Origin: Pilimelia columellifera
Lineage (GTDB): Bacteria; Actinomycetota; Actinomycetes; Mycobacteriales; Micromonosporaceae
Reading direction: 5' to 3'
Assembly: GCF_039532605.1 (NCBI RefSeq)
Contig: NZ_BAAARY010000020.1
Location: 1-49,659, forward strand
Length of the DNA stretch: 49,659 bases
Below the pieces are notes generated by a model. The model was not told the DNA's origin and made no database searches. It saw nothing but the letters and a program-made list of their open reading frames with translations. The position numbers were made by a program, and so were the translations under genes. Position 1 is the stretch's first letter, and each line of letters begins with the position of its first letter. This document shows positions 32,348-40,635 of this stretch, in pieces.

Positions 32348-33317
32348 GTCCTCGGCGGGCCAGCGCCACCCCGCCGAGGACCAGGCCGACGCCGATCATC
32401 GCGGACGCCGTGAGGGTCTCGCCGAGCACGAACCAGCCCAGCGCGGCGGCCACCAGCGGCAGCAGATAGGTGACTGTCGACGCGACTGCCGGGCCGTCGG
32501 CTTCGATGAGACGGTAGTTGAGCAGGTACGCCAGGCCCGTGCCGACGACGCCGAGAATAAGCAGGCTCACCACGGCGTCCGCCCGCCACCGGGGCGGGTC
32601 CATCCCGGCGACCGGCATCGCCAGCCCCAGCAGCGCCGAGCCGGCGATGAGCTGGCTGGCCGCCAGGACCATCGGCGGGATGCCGCGACCGGTCAGATAC
32701 CGACCCATGTAGACGTAGCTGACGCCGTAGCAGAGCGCCGCCCCGACGATGGCCAGGCCACCCCAGCTGGCGAACTCGCCGGCGGACTGCCACGGGGCGA
32801 ACATCACCACAACTCCGACGAAACCCACGCCGAACCCCGCCGCCTTCCACACCGTCACCTGACGATCGACGCCCGCGAGGAAGGCCAGCGCCAGGGTCCA
32901 CAGCGGGGTGGTCGCGTTGATCACCCCGGCAGTGTTCGAGCCGATGGTCTGCTCGCCGATGCCGAACAACACGTACGGGATCGCGTTGGCGACCAACGCC
33001 GCGACGAACAGATGCCCCCAGACGCCACGCTCGCGTGGCAGGCTCAGCCCGCGCGCGAACACCAGCGGTGTCAGCACGAGGGCGCCGAGCAGCAGCCGGA
33101 CGAAGACGATCTGCACCGGATTGAACCCGCGCAGGGCCAACTTGATCGCCAGGAAACCGGAGCCCCACACCAACGCGAGACCAATGAGGTCCACCAGGCC
33201 GGGCAGACTCAGGCCAGGCAGGCTAAGCCCGGGCCGTCCGGCTGCCGCCGGCCCGGCGATGGGAACCGGCCCGCTTCCGGGACCGGTCCGGCTCGGGCCC
33301 GGTCCTGGCGTCGTCAT
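32316..33317 (-). CDS. EamA/DMT-family exporter
   Basis: The 333-residue protein has ten predicted helices in two EamA repeats (LIGLALVWGSGFLAIKLAL ... GFVGVVVMFAPW; GGLAIVGAALCYGVSYVYMG ... LGWFVLGETLTASAMIG). A Gly/Pro-rich N-terminal tail of about 40 residues includes a small LSLPG repeat. Family members export amino acids or metabolites. Given the adjacent cysteine cluster, a thiol or cysteine exporter is possible but speculative. ATG 33317 is preferred because upstream codons of the long frame run antisense to a deformylase remnant. It converges on cysM with a 32-bp overlap. Confidence 0.88.
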   Translation of the reverse strand: MTTPGPGPSRTGPGSGPVPIAGPAAAGRPGLSLPGLSLPGLVDLIGLALVWGSGFLAIKLALRGFNPVQIVFVRLLLGALVLTPLVFARGLSLPRERGVWGHLFVAALVANAIPYVLFGIGEQTIGSNTAGVINATTPLWTLALAFLAGVDRQVTVWKAAGFGVGFVGVVVMFAPWQSAGEFASWGGLAIVGAALCYGVSYVYMGRYLTGRGIPPMVLAASQLIAGSALLGLAMPVAGMDPPRWRADAVVSLLILGVVGTGLAYLLNYRLIEADGPAVASTVTYLLPLVAAALGWFVLGETLTASAMIGVGLVLGGVALARRGPTPRPARPAR

Positions 33318-33380
33318 CCGGGACAGCCTAGCCAGCGCGCACGCGAGCTTGCGACGCGTCCAGGCGTCCCACGGAGCGCC

Positions 33381-33602
33381 GTGCTGCATCGTCGGTTCGT
33401 CGGGCACATCCTGAACCCCACCCTCACCGCGGCGCCAACGTTCGCCGGCATCACCACCGAGCCCAAAGGCTGCCTGTCCGTGCCGGGCGTGGGCGCCGAC
33501 CTCGCCCGGCCGTCGCTGGCTACGGTCGACGGCTTCGATCGCAACGGCGTGCCGCAAGTCAGCCTGACCGGAGCATCGCGTCCTGCTCAGCGTCTGGCAT
33601 GA
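33381..33602 (+). pseudogene. Peptide deformylase fragment
   Basis: Reading from GTG 33381 to TGA 33600-33602 gives HILNPTLTAAP, TEPKGCLSVPGVGADLARP and TVDGFDRNGVP. This matches the central part of peptide deformylase, including motif 2 (EGCLSVPG) with its zinc Cys, although the preceding Glu is Lys here. Motif 1 (GxGLAAPQ) and the HExDH zinc motif are absent, so the fragment cannot be active. Its end is antisense to the YCII gene. It looks like a relic left by deletion. Confidence 0.75.
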
Positions 33603-33924
33603 GCTCCCGCACCTCCTGTGTGCAGCGGCAAGCCACGGCAATCTTCGCGGCCCAAGCCAGCGCCTCCTCGCGTGAGGCCACGTCGACGATCGAGAACCCG
33701 CCGATGACCTCCCTGGTCTCCGGGTAGGGGCCGTCGGTGACCGTCCCGTCCGGGGCCACGACGCTCGCCCGCTGCCGTTCGAGCCCGGCGCCGAACACCC
33801 AGACCCCGGCGAGGTGGGCCTCCCGGACAACCGCGTGCGACGCCTCGCCCACGTCGGCCCAGTCCTCGTCGGGGATGTGGTCCATCGCGCCGTCGATGAA
33901 CGAGATCAAGTACCGGGTCGTCAC
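33559..33924 (-). CDS. YCII-related (DGPF-type) protein
   Basis: The 121-residue protein has the YCII fold (YLISFIDGAMDHIPDEDW, VVAPDGTVTDGPYPETREVI, GGFSIVDVASREEALAWAAK), with the DGPY motif in place of DGPF. Relatives often sit beside ECF sigma genes, but none is next to it here. Catalysis is unproven in the family. GTG 33924 follows AGAGGGAG. Its 3' end overlaps the deformylase relic on the other strand. Confidence 0.9.
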   Translation of the reverse strand: MTTRYLISFIDGAMDHIPDEDWADVGEASHAVVREAHLAGVWVFGAGLERQRASVVAPDGTVTDGPYPETREVIGGFSIVDVASREEALAWAAKIAVACRCTQEVRELMPDAEQDAMLRSG

Positions 33925-33959
33925 ATGCTCCCTCTTCGAGGCGGCTCCACGACCGCCAC

Positions 33960-34286
33960 TCAGATCGCCGCAACACGCAGGCGGTTACCGTCCGGATCTT
34001 TCAGGTGGACCTCCCGCCCCCATGGGGCTTCCTCGATGGGCGCCCTGAACTCGGTCGCCACCGCCTCCAGATCCGTGACATAGAGATAAAGAAGCGTGTC
34101 GGGTCGAGCGTCGCCGCGATGCTCGGACAAGAAAATCTGCATCGACCCACGCGAGACGCACAGGAACAACGGGAAGCCCGGCTCGAACCGATGTTCCCAC
34201 TGCCAGACGAAACCGAGCCGTCCGTACCAGGCGGCAGACGTTCGAGCATCCTCCGCGCGAAGGATGGGCGTGAGGTTCTCATCCAT
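33960..34286 (-). CDS. Glyoxalase/bleomycin-resistance (VOC) family protein
   Basis: The 108-residue protein has one VOC domain (TPILRAEDARTSAAWYGRLG, LFLCVSRGSMQIFLSE, EVHLKDPDGNRLRVAAI). The length and the missing N-terminal metal His suggest a bleomycin-binding-like or substrate-binding protein rather than a metal-dependent glyoxalase. ATG 34286 was chosen because the conserved part starts there; a longer frame to 34652 has no support. It lies 35 bp before the YCII gene on the same strand, a likely pair. Confidence 0.86.
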   Translation of the reverse strand: MDENLTPILRAEDARTSAAWYGRLGFVWQWEHRFEPGFPLFLCVSRGSMQIFLSEHRGDARPDTLLYLYVTDLEAVATEFRAPIEEAPWGREVHLKDPDGNRLRVAAI

Positions 34287-34942
34287 CCCGTCATCGTGGC
34301 AGACCGACAGCCGTGGCGGGGGTAGGGATCTCCCCGATGCTGGCGACAACCGCCTCGCTCGAGACTGTCCCGTACCGGGCGGCCTCCCACTGCCCGCCGC
34401 CACAAGGGAGGCCTGGTACCAGGTGCGCTGCGAAGAGCTGATGGCAGGACAACGGCGCCCGCCGACCGCGGAGCGCGTGCCACGCCCGTGAAGCCGCCGC
34501 CAGAGCGCCGAACGCTGTCGGCAGAATCGGGTGGGACACCGCTGCGGTCGGCGGAGCGGTGTCGTCGTGCCGATGGTGAGGATGGGCGACATCCGGGCGC
34601 AGATCGACGCCGCCTTTGAGTCGGTGGCAGCAGCTACCACGATGATGGACATGGCCCCGGCTACGACCGGGTCATGAACCTCGGCCTGCGACTTGGCGCC
34701 GGAGAAGACGTCCAGCTACCCGACGGCTGGACACGCTTCGTCGGCCGGTCCTGGCTCAGACCGCATCGCCAGGCCGCCGCTGCGCCGCGGCGCAGCTGAG
34801 CGTCCGCCAACTTCGTCCCGGGATGGCGCCCTGAACGCCAACATCACAGGATCGTGGCCACCGCGCCGAGGTCTCAGGTCAGCGCCTGGTGAACCGATGG
34901 GCCGGCAGGACGACAGCGCGACGGGACCCCCGGAGGACACTT
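34287..34942. other. Gap with decayed sequence and short reading frames
   Basis: The ~650 bp contains no intact gene. Plus-strand pieces with protein-like character are REAWYQVRCEELMAGQRRPP (ending at 34491), a 34-codon frame at 34573-34677 starting VRMGDIRAQIDAAFESVAA, and RVMNLGLRLGAGEDVQLPDG (about 34672-34800). They lie in different frames. They may be leftovers of one or more genes broken by frameshifts. None could be assigned to a family. Confidence 0.35.
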
Positions 34943-36949
34943 ATGCCCACCAGCGCCAATACCCGGACGGAGTACACCCTCGCCGACGAGGACCTGCGGT
35001 TGGTCGCCGATTCTGTCCCACACATCGTGTGGGTGGCCGGGCGGGACGGCCGAACGCTGTACGTCAACCGGTGGGCGCTGGAGTACGGCGGAAGCACCGG
35101 CGAAGTCGACCCTGCCGACGACTGGGTCGCGGCGGTGCACCCTGATGACGTCACGGACGTCTCGCGGGCGTGGCTGACGGCGAGCCGGAACGGCGCCGAG
35201 TACAGCATCGACTGCCGGTTGCGGCGTGCCGACGGCCAGTACCGCTGGCACCGCTTCCGGAACCTGCCCCTCCACGACGCTGAGGGGCGGATGGTTCGGT
35301 GGGTCGCCACCGCCACCGATATCCACGAGCAGAAGGAGCTTGAGGCCGGGCTGCGCCGCGCGCAGCAAGAGACCGCGCATGCGTTGGCTCGGCTTGAGAT
35401 GCTGCTGTCCGCAGCGCCGGTGGGAATCGGGTTCACTGACTGGGATCTGCGCATCGTCCAGGTCAACGCCACGCTGGCCGCCATGATGGGCAGCGAGGTC
35501 GCCGCCGAGCTTGTCGGCCGCCCGCTCACCGAGGTCGCCGACAGGCTCTGGCCGACGGTTGGCCCGCTCTGCCGCCGTGTGCTGTCGGAGGGACGTCCCG
35601 CGCTGGGCGTCGAGGTCACCTGGGTGAGCCCCGCCGCCCCGGACGTCGTCCACTCCTGGCTGGCCAACTTCTACCCGTTGACCGACGACGGGCTGGTAAT
35701 CGGCGTCGCGATGGCGGTCGTGGACATCACCGCGCGGGTCGAGGCGGAGCAGTTCCGGTCCGTGGTCGTGGACCATATGGCCGAAGGGCTGTGCACGGTA
35801 GACGAGCACGGCACAGTCCTGTCGGTCAATCCGGCGGCGGCGCAGATCCTGGGCCGCTCGCGGGAGGAGTTGTGCGGCCTGCCGGTGTCGCAGGCCATCC
35901 GGACCCTCTCCGGCGCCAGTGAGGATTGTGCGGTGGGAGCCGCGGTCGACGGCACGCAGACCGGCGCCACGACGATCGTGCAGCCCGACGGCGTCACTGT
36001 CGCCATCTCGTACTCGGTCGCCCCGCTGCGGCTGGGCGCGAAGGTCGGTGGTCAGGTGATCGTGTTCCGGGACGTGACAGCGGAGCAGGAGCGGCAGCGG
36101 CAGGAGATCGAGTCCCGGCATGACCAGAAGCTGGAGTCACTGGGTCGGCTTTCGGCCGGCATCGCCCACGAGATCAATACGCCGATCCAGTTCGTCGGTG
36201 ACAACACCCGGTTCTTGGCCACCTCCTACCAGCAGATGCTGGACCTGCTGACGGTGTACCGCAAGTGCCTTGGCATCACCGGCGACGCGGTGGAGGGCGC
36301 GGCGCCGGTGCCGTGGGAGGACCGGCTTCGCCACGCCGCCGAAGCCGAGGAGGAGGCCGACATCGAGTACCTCACCGACGAGGTGCCGATCGCGGTCGCG
36401 CAGAGCCTGGAAGGCATCGACCGGGTGGCATCTCTGGTACGGGCTATGAAGTCGTTCAGCTACAAGGATGACGGCCATCCTGCGTACGCCGACATCAACA
36501 AGGCGCTGGAGACGACGCTCACCGTCGCCCGCAACGAGGTGAAGTATGTGGCCGACGTGCATGTCGACCTCGGTGACCTGCCCGAGGTGCTGTGCCACAT
36601 CGGCGACCTGAACCAGGTATTCCTCAACCTGTTGGTCAACGCCGCCGACGCCATGCGGGGCCGGGATGGCCGCGGGCAGGTCCGGGTGGCGACCCGGCTG
36701 GTGGACGGAACGGCCGTGGTGACCATCGCCGACGACGGTTGCGGCATCCCGCCGGAGCTGCATGAGTTGATCTTCGAGCCGTTCTTCACCACCAAGGAGG
36801 TGGGCAAGGGAACCGGCCAGGGACTGGCGCTGGCGCGATCGGTGGTCGACAAGCACGGCGGTGCGATCTCGGTGCGCTCGGCGCCCGGCGAGGGCACCGA
36901 GATCGTGATCCAGCTGCCTGTCGGCGGCCGGACGGGAGTGCGGTCGTGA
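34943..36949 (+). CDS. Soluble PAS-domain sensor histidine kinase
   Basis: The 668-residue protein has no transmembrane segments. It has three PAS-type domains (about 15-140, 150-260, 275-385), the first with a PAC motif (YRWHRFRNLPLHD). The H box KLESLGRLSAGIAHEINTP and the HATPase core (NQVFLNLLVNAADAM, IADDGCGIPPELHELIFEPF, GTGQGLALARSVV) follow. HEINTP with an extended helical insert before the ATPase is typical of NtrB/HWE-like kinases with SpoIIAA-free input. It is cytoplasmic. ATG 34943 has CGGAGGA upstream. Its stop overlaps the next gene by 4 nt, so it leads a tight signalling operon. Confidence 0.93.
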   Translation: MPTSANTRTEYTLADEDLRLVADSVPHIVWVAGRDGRTLYVNRWALEYGGSTGEVDPADDWVAAVHPDDVTDVSRAWLTASRNGAEYSIDCRLRRADGQYRWHRFRNLPLHDAEGRMVRWVATATDIHEQKELEAGLRRAQQETAHALARLEMLLSAAPVGIGFTDWDLRIVQVNATLAAMMGSEVAAELVGRPLTEVADRLWPTVGPLCRRVLSEGRPALGVEVTWVSPAAPDVVHSWLANFYPLTDDGLVIGVAMAVVDITARVEAEQFRSVVVDHMAEGLCTVDEHGTVLSVNPAAAQILGRSREELCGLPVSQAIRTLSGASEDCAVGAAVDGTQTGATTIVQPDGVTVAISYSVAPLRLGAKVGGQVIVFRDVTAEQERQRQEIESRHDQKLESLGRLSAGIAHEINTPIQFVGDNTRFLATSYQQMLDLLTVYRKCLGITGDAVEGAAPVPWEDRLRHAAEAEEEADIEYLTDEVPIAVAQSLEGIDRVASLVRAMKSFSYKDDGHPAYADINKALETTLTVARNEVKYVADVHVDLGDLPEVLCHIGDLNQVFLNLLVNAADAMRGRDGRGQVRVATRLVDGTAVVTIADDGCGIPPELHELIFEPFFTTKEVGKGTGQGLALARSVVDKHGGAISVRSAPGEGTEIVIQLPVGGRTGVRS

Positions 36950-38118
36950 CAACGCGAGTGCTTTTCGTCGACGACGAGCCGCGCATCCTCGACGGGCTGC
37001 GCCGGTCGCTGCGCGCGTACCGGCACAGGTGGGAGATGGCGTTCGCTACCAGCGGCGCCCAGGCCCTCGAAATGCTGGCCGCCACGCCGCACGACATCGT
37101 GCTGTCCGACATGCGGATGCCGGGGATGGACGGCGCCGAGCTGCTCACCAGGATCAGCCAAAATCATCCGGAGGTGGCCCGGGTGGTGCTTTCCGGGCAC
37201 ACTGAGCCGGCCGCCGCGATTCGAGTCGCGATCGCGGGGCACCGGTTCCTCAACAAGCCAGCAGACGTCGAGCAGGTGGCTGGCGTGATCACCGAGCTCA
37301 CTGCCCGCCCGTCCCGTACCGCTGAGGTCGGTGACGAGGGCCAGCGTGTGCGACGGGCGGCCGGCGCCGTCCGCTCGCTGCCCACCCCGCCGGAGCATCT
37401 GGAACAGGTGAGGAAGCTGCTAGGCAGGCCCGATGGCGATCTCGCCAGCGCGGCGTACGCGGTGGCTCACAACGTTGGGCTGGCCGCGAAGTTGTTCCAG
37501 CTGGCGGCCTCGCCGTTCTTCAGCTCGCGAACGCGGGTCACTTCGTTGGGCAACGCGGTGGCCGCTGTCGGCTCGCCGACCATCCGAAGCCTGGCCGACA
37601 CCGGAGAACTGCTGTGGCCGGGCCCCACCCCGCGCCTGGCGGAGACGGTACGGCAGGCCGTGGCCACCGCTGATCTGGTGGCCCTGATCGCGTCGCCGGG
37701 CAACCGCCCCTACGCGCATGCGGCGGCGCTCCTCCAGGACGTCGGCCGGTTCGCCCGGCAGCCCGCCGGGGATCCGGATGTCTCCACCAGGGCCGTGGGC
37801 GTTGAGCTGCTACGGCTGTGGGGCCTGCCGACGCCGGTGGTGGCTGCGGTGGCCCAACGTGACCGCGAGCACACTCCCGACGCGTCTGGGCTAGGCGTGG
37901 CGGCGGCCGTACGCGCGGCGTACCTGCTGGTGCAGCAGACCGACGCCCGCGATCCGGACGACGACGCGCACGACGCGGAGCTGGCCTCGCTGCTGGCACA
38001 CCCGCAGCTCGCCAACGCCCCCACCGACTGGTTACGGGCGGCGGACGACGCAGCGGCCCGGGCCGAGGGCTGGACCGCTGGGCGGGAATCGCGCTCGGGG
38101 CGGGAGCGGCGCTCGTGA
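36946..38118 (+). CDS. Response regulator with HDOD output domain
   Basis: The 390-residue protein has a receiver at residues 4-120, with acidic pocket VDDE, phospho-acceptor Asp55 in LSDMRMPGMD and Lys104 in LNKP. A HDOD domain follows (about 140-335; LPTPPEHLEQVRKLL, VAHNVGLAAKLFQLAASPFF, VGVELLRLWGLPTPVVAAV). HDOD proteins relay signals without known catalysis and are often partnered with HD-GYP or diguanylate proteins. The GTGA overlaps at both ends show strict coupling with the kinase before it and the lone receiver after it. Confidence 0.93.
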   Translation: MTTRVLFVDDEPRILDGLRRSLRAYRHRWEMAFATSGAQALEMLAATPHDIVLSDMRMPGMDGAELLTRISQNHPEVARVVLSGHTEPAAAIRVAIAGHRFLNKPADVEQVAGVITELTARPSRTAEVGDEGQRVRRAAGAVRSLPTPPEHLEQVRKLLGRPDGDLASAAYAVAHNVGLAAKLFQLAASPFFSSRTRVTSLGNAVAAVGSPTIRSLADTGELLWPGPTPRLAETVRQAVATADLVALIASPGNRPYAHAAALLQDVGRFARQPAGDPDVSTRAVGVELLRLWGLPTPVVAAVAQRDREHTPDASGLGVAAAVRAAYLLVQQTDARDPDDDAHDAELASLLAHPQLANAPTDWLRAADDAAARAEGWTAGRESRSGRERRS

Positions 38119-38498
38119 CCGTGATCCTGGTTATCGATGACGACCCCGGAACGTGCCAGCTGCTGACCGACGCCCTGCAACACCAGGGGTACAGCGTTCA
38201 GACGGCGGGCGACGGGCTCGCCGGCCTGCGTACGTTCGAGGCCGTCCATCCCGACTTCGTGGTGCTCGACGCGGACATGCCACTCCTGGACGGCCACGCT
38301 GTCCTCCGGACCGTCCGCGACCGCGACGGGGACCCCGTGCCGGTGCTCATGCTGACCGCCGCGACACCATTGAACGGCGCCGCCCGGGCATGGCCAGACG
38401 GCGTGGACTACTGCCTGACCAAGCCGTTCACCCCAGATGAGGTGACCAAGCTGGTCAATAGCCTGGTAGGTGCTTGGTGGGCCGAAAACGAACAGTAG
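38115..38498 (+). CDS. Single-domain response regulator
   Basis: This 127-residue CheY-like receiver has acidic pocket IDDDPG, phospho-acceptor Asp52 in VVLDADMPLLDG, Thr81 and Lys103 in LTKPF. It has no output domain, so it probably acts as a phosphate relay or sink for the operon's kinase. GTG 38115 overlaps the previous stop (GTGA). Confidence 0.93.
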   Translation: MTVILVIDDDPGTCQLLTDALQHQGYSVQTAGDGLAGLRTFEAVHPDFVVLDADMPLLDGHAVLRTVRDRDGDPVPVLMLTAATPLNGAARAWPDGVDYCLTKPFTPDEVTKLVNSLVGAWWAENEQ

Positions 38499-38669
38499 TG
38501 GCGGGAGATACTTCCCTGACCGGTCGCCGACCGTGATGCCTTCACATATGTTCAGGCGAACCACCCACGCGCGATTTGCCACAATAGAACGGTAGTGCGG
38601 AACCCGCGCCAAGAGGGGCAGATCGACAAGCACGCATACGGAACGCCGACGCTGGACCTGGAGGTTGCC

Positions 38670-39851
38670 ATGACACAGCCACGCGTGCTGTGCCTCGACG
38701 ACGAGGCATTCGTTCTGGACGGCCTGCGCCGCAACCTGCGTGGCCACTACGACGCTACGGTGACCACCGGCCAGGAGGAGGCCCTCGCCCTGCTGGCCGC
38801 CGAGCCGTTCGCGGTGCTCGTATCCGACATGCGGATGCCGGGCCTTTCCGGCGTGGAGGTGCTCGCCCGGGCCCGCCAGGTGGCGCCGGAGACCACCCGG
38901 GTGCTGTTGACTGGCCATGCCGACACCGAGAGCGCGCTGGCTGCGATCAACGAAGGCAGCGTCTTCCGCTTCCTCGTCAAGCCGTGCCCCGGGCCGGAAC
39001 TACGGAGTGTGGTCGGGGCGGCAGCCGAGCAACACCGGCTGGTGATAGCCGAACGTGAGCTACTGCAAGCGACTCTCAAAGGCTGCGTAGACGCGCTCAT
39101 GGACACCCTCGGCATGGCCCAGCCGGCGCTGTTCAGCCGCGCCGGCCGGCTACGGCGCCTCGCCGAGCGGCTGTGCTCAGCGTTGGGAGTCGTCGACAGC
39201 TGGCAGGTCGAGATGGCGGCACAGATCGGCGAGATCGGAGCCATCACGCTGCCACCATCGGCGCTGGCCTCGCTGGATGCCGGTACCGCCCCAGGCACAC
39301 CGGCGGAGGCGGCCATGCTGGCCAGCCTGCCGAAGCTCGCCGACAGCGTGCTGGCGAAGATTCCCCGGCTGGAGGCGGTGCGGAAGATCATCCGACACCA
39401 GTTGCCCACCGACCGCACACCGTTCACCCCACTGGCCGCCGACGCCCCGGAGGGGGCACGGCTCCTGCAGGCAGTCCGGGAGTACGACGCGCTGGTGTGG
39501 CGCGGTATGCCGCCAGACCTGGCCCTGGCAACCCTGTCATTCCGGAAGATCCATGACGCCAAGACCGTGCGGGCGTTCGCCCAGGTGACCGGCATGCGGA
39601 TACCCAACGAGACCGTGCGAGACATTGGCATCGACGACCTGCGGGTGGGTCATGAACTCGCAGACGAGCTGTACAGCGCTCGTGACGTGTTACTCGTCTC
39701 GCGCGGCCAAGTGGTGACGGAGCGGCTGCTACTGCGTGTGCACAACTACGAGACAACGCAGGGGCTGAAGGGCCGGATCCTCATCACCGATTCAGGGGAT
39801 GAGAAGCCCGCCGAGCCAGTAGTAGAGGTTCAATCAGGGGTTCACATCTGA
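38670..39851 (+). CDS. Response regulator with degenerate HD-GYP-like domain
   Basis: The 393-residue protein has a receiver (Asp53 in VSDMRMPGLSG, Lys104 in VKPC). A helical domain follows (about 140-320) that aligns with HD-GYP phosphodiesterases (RLRRLAERLCSALGVVDSW). The HD of the catalytic motif is replaced (AQIGEIGAITLP), and the GYP motif is missing (IIRHQLPTDRTPF). c-di-GMP hydrolysis is therefore unlikely. The C-terminus (DLRVGHELADELYSARDVLL) is a conserved add-on of such regulators. ATG 38670 follows GGAGG. A 171-bp gap upstream could hold an internal promoter (CACAATAGAA near 38580). It overlaps the next gene by one base. Confidence 0.88.
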   Translation: MTQPRVLCLDDEAFVLDGLRRNLRGHYDATVTTGQEEALALLAAEPFAVLVSDMRMPGLSGVEVLARARQVAPETTRVLLTGHADTESALAAINEGSVFRFLVKPCPGPELRSVVGAAAEQHRLVIAERELLQATLKGCVDALMDTLGMAQPALFSRAGRLRRLAERLCSALGVVDSWQVEMAAQIGEIGAITLPPSALASLDAGTAPGTPAEAAMLASLPKLADSVLAKIPRLEAVRKIIRHQLPTDRTPFTPLAADAPEGARLLQAVREYDALVWRGMPPDLALATLSFRKIHDAKTVRAFAQVTGMRIPNETVRDIGIDDLRVGHELADELYSARDVLLVSRGQVVTERLLLRVHNYETTQGLKGRILITDSGDEKPAEPVVEVQSGVHI

Positions 39852-40510
39852 TGCTTGACATACGCGCGGTGTTGGACAAGACCTTCGAGTCCGCCCACTA
39901 CCGCTTCCACTCGACGAATGCGACTACCGACCCCGGCGGCCCGGTCATTCGCAGCCACGGCTACGTCGACCTGGCCAGCGAGACCGCGGCCGCCGTCACC
40001 GAAGCGCCGACCGCGGAAGACCCCAACGGCGCGATCTTCTCCTTCCTGCTCCAGAACCGCCTGTACCTCGACATCGACCTGGTCGAGGGCGACACCGACG
40101 GCGTCCCGGTAGACGGCCTGCTGGGCGTCGAGGCGGGCGCCCTGACCTGGCTGTACGGCGCTCGCGACATCCAGGAGCAGGCGGATCCGGCCACCGTGAA
40201 CTGCACGATCGACGGCACTCTCGCCATCGCCCAGGCACCGGCTCACCTGGCCTCAGCGATGCGCGCCAGCGATCTCAGCAGTGTTCTGACCGGCAGGGCC
40301 GGCAGCGGCAGGGTCACCATTACCGACGACCGGATCAGCGCGGTGGAGCTCACCATTCCCACTGAGGATGGGGTCGACCTGCTTGTCAGCCTCTCCCTGG
40401 AGCCCACGTCGCCGCGCCGGGTGGACCTCGCCGAGGTGACCGGCAAGCGGTCCCCCCGAGACCTGTTCGAGGAGATCTGCGCCGATCGCGGCGATGAGTC
40501 CGACCGGTAG
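39851..40510 (+). CDS. Hypothetical cytoplasmic protein of the signalling operon
   Basis: The 219-residue acidic protein has no signal peptide or membrane helix. The sequence alternates strands (SAHYRFHSTNATT, VIRSHGYVDLASETAAAV, NRLYLDIDLVEGDT, RVTITDDRISAVELTIP, VDLLVSLSLE). This pattern recalls the LppX/LprG or LolA half-barrel, but as a cytoplasmic version; the fold idea is inference only. The start codon shares a base with the previous stop (TGATG), so it is tightly tied to the degenerate HD-GYP regulator and may be its effector or binding partner. A hairpin terminator follows. Confidence 0.8.
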   Translation: MLDIRAVLDKTFESAHYRFHSTNATTDPGGPVIRSHGYVDLASETAAAVTEAPTAEDPNGAIFSFLLQNRLYLDIDLVEGDTDGVPVDGLLGVEAGALTWLYGARDIQEQADPATVNCTIDGTLAIAQAPAHLASAMRASDLSSVLTGRAGSGRVTITDDRISAVELTIPTEDGVDLLVSLSLEPTSPRRVDLAEVTGKRSPRDLFEEICADRGDESDR

Positions 40511-40592
40511 GCATGAACGCCGCCCACCTCACCCATGCCCGCCCAGAGCTCTCCGGTTCCACGCCGCCGCTGCCGGGCAGGTGCCGGCGGAG

Positions 40593-40620
40593 GGGCGCCG
40601 CCGATTCGCAGGCGGCGCCC
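40593..40620. terminator. Bidirectional hairpin terminator
   Basis: GGGCGCCGCC (40593-40602) and GGCGGCGCCC (40611-40620) form a perfect 10-bp stem with an 8-nt loop between two convergent genes. It probably ends the signalling operon and the DUF4360 gene. Confidence 0.8.
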
Positions 40621-40635
40621 ATCCGGTCGTAGTAG

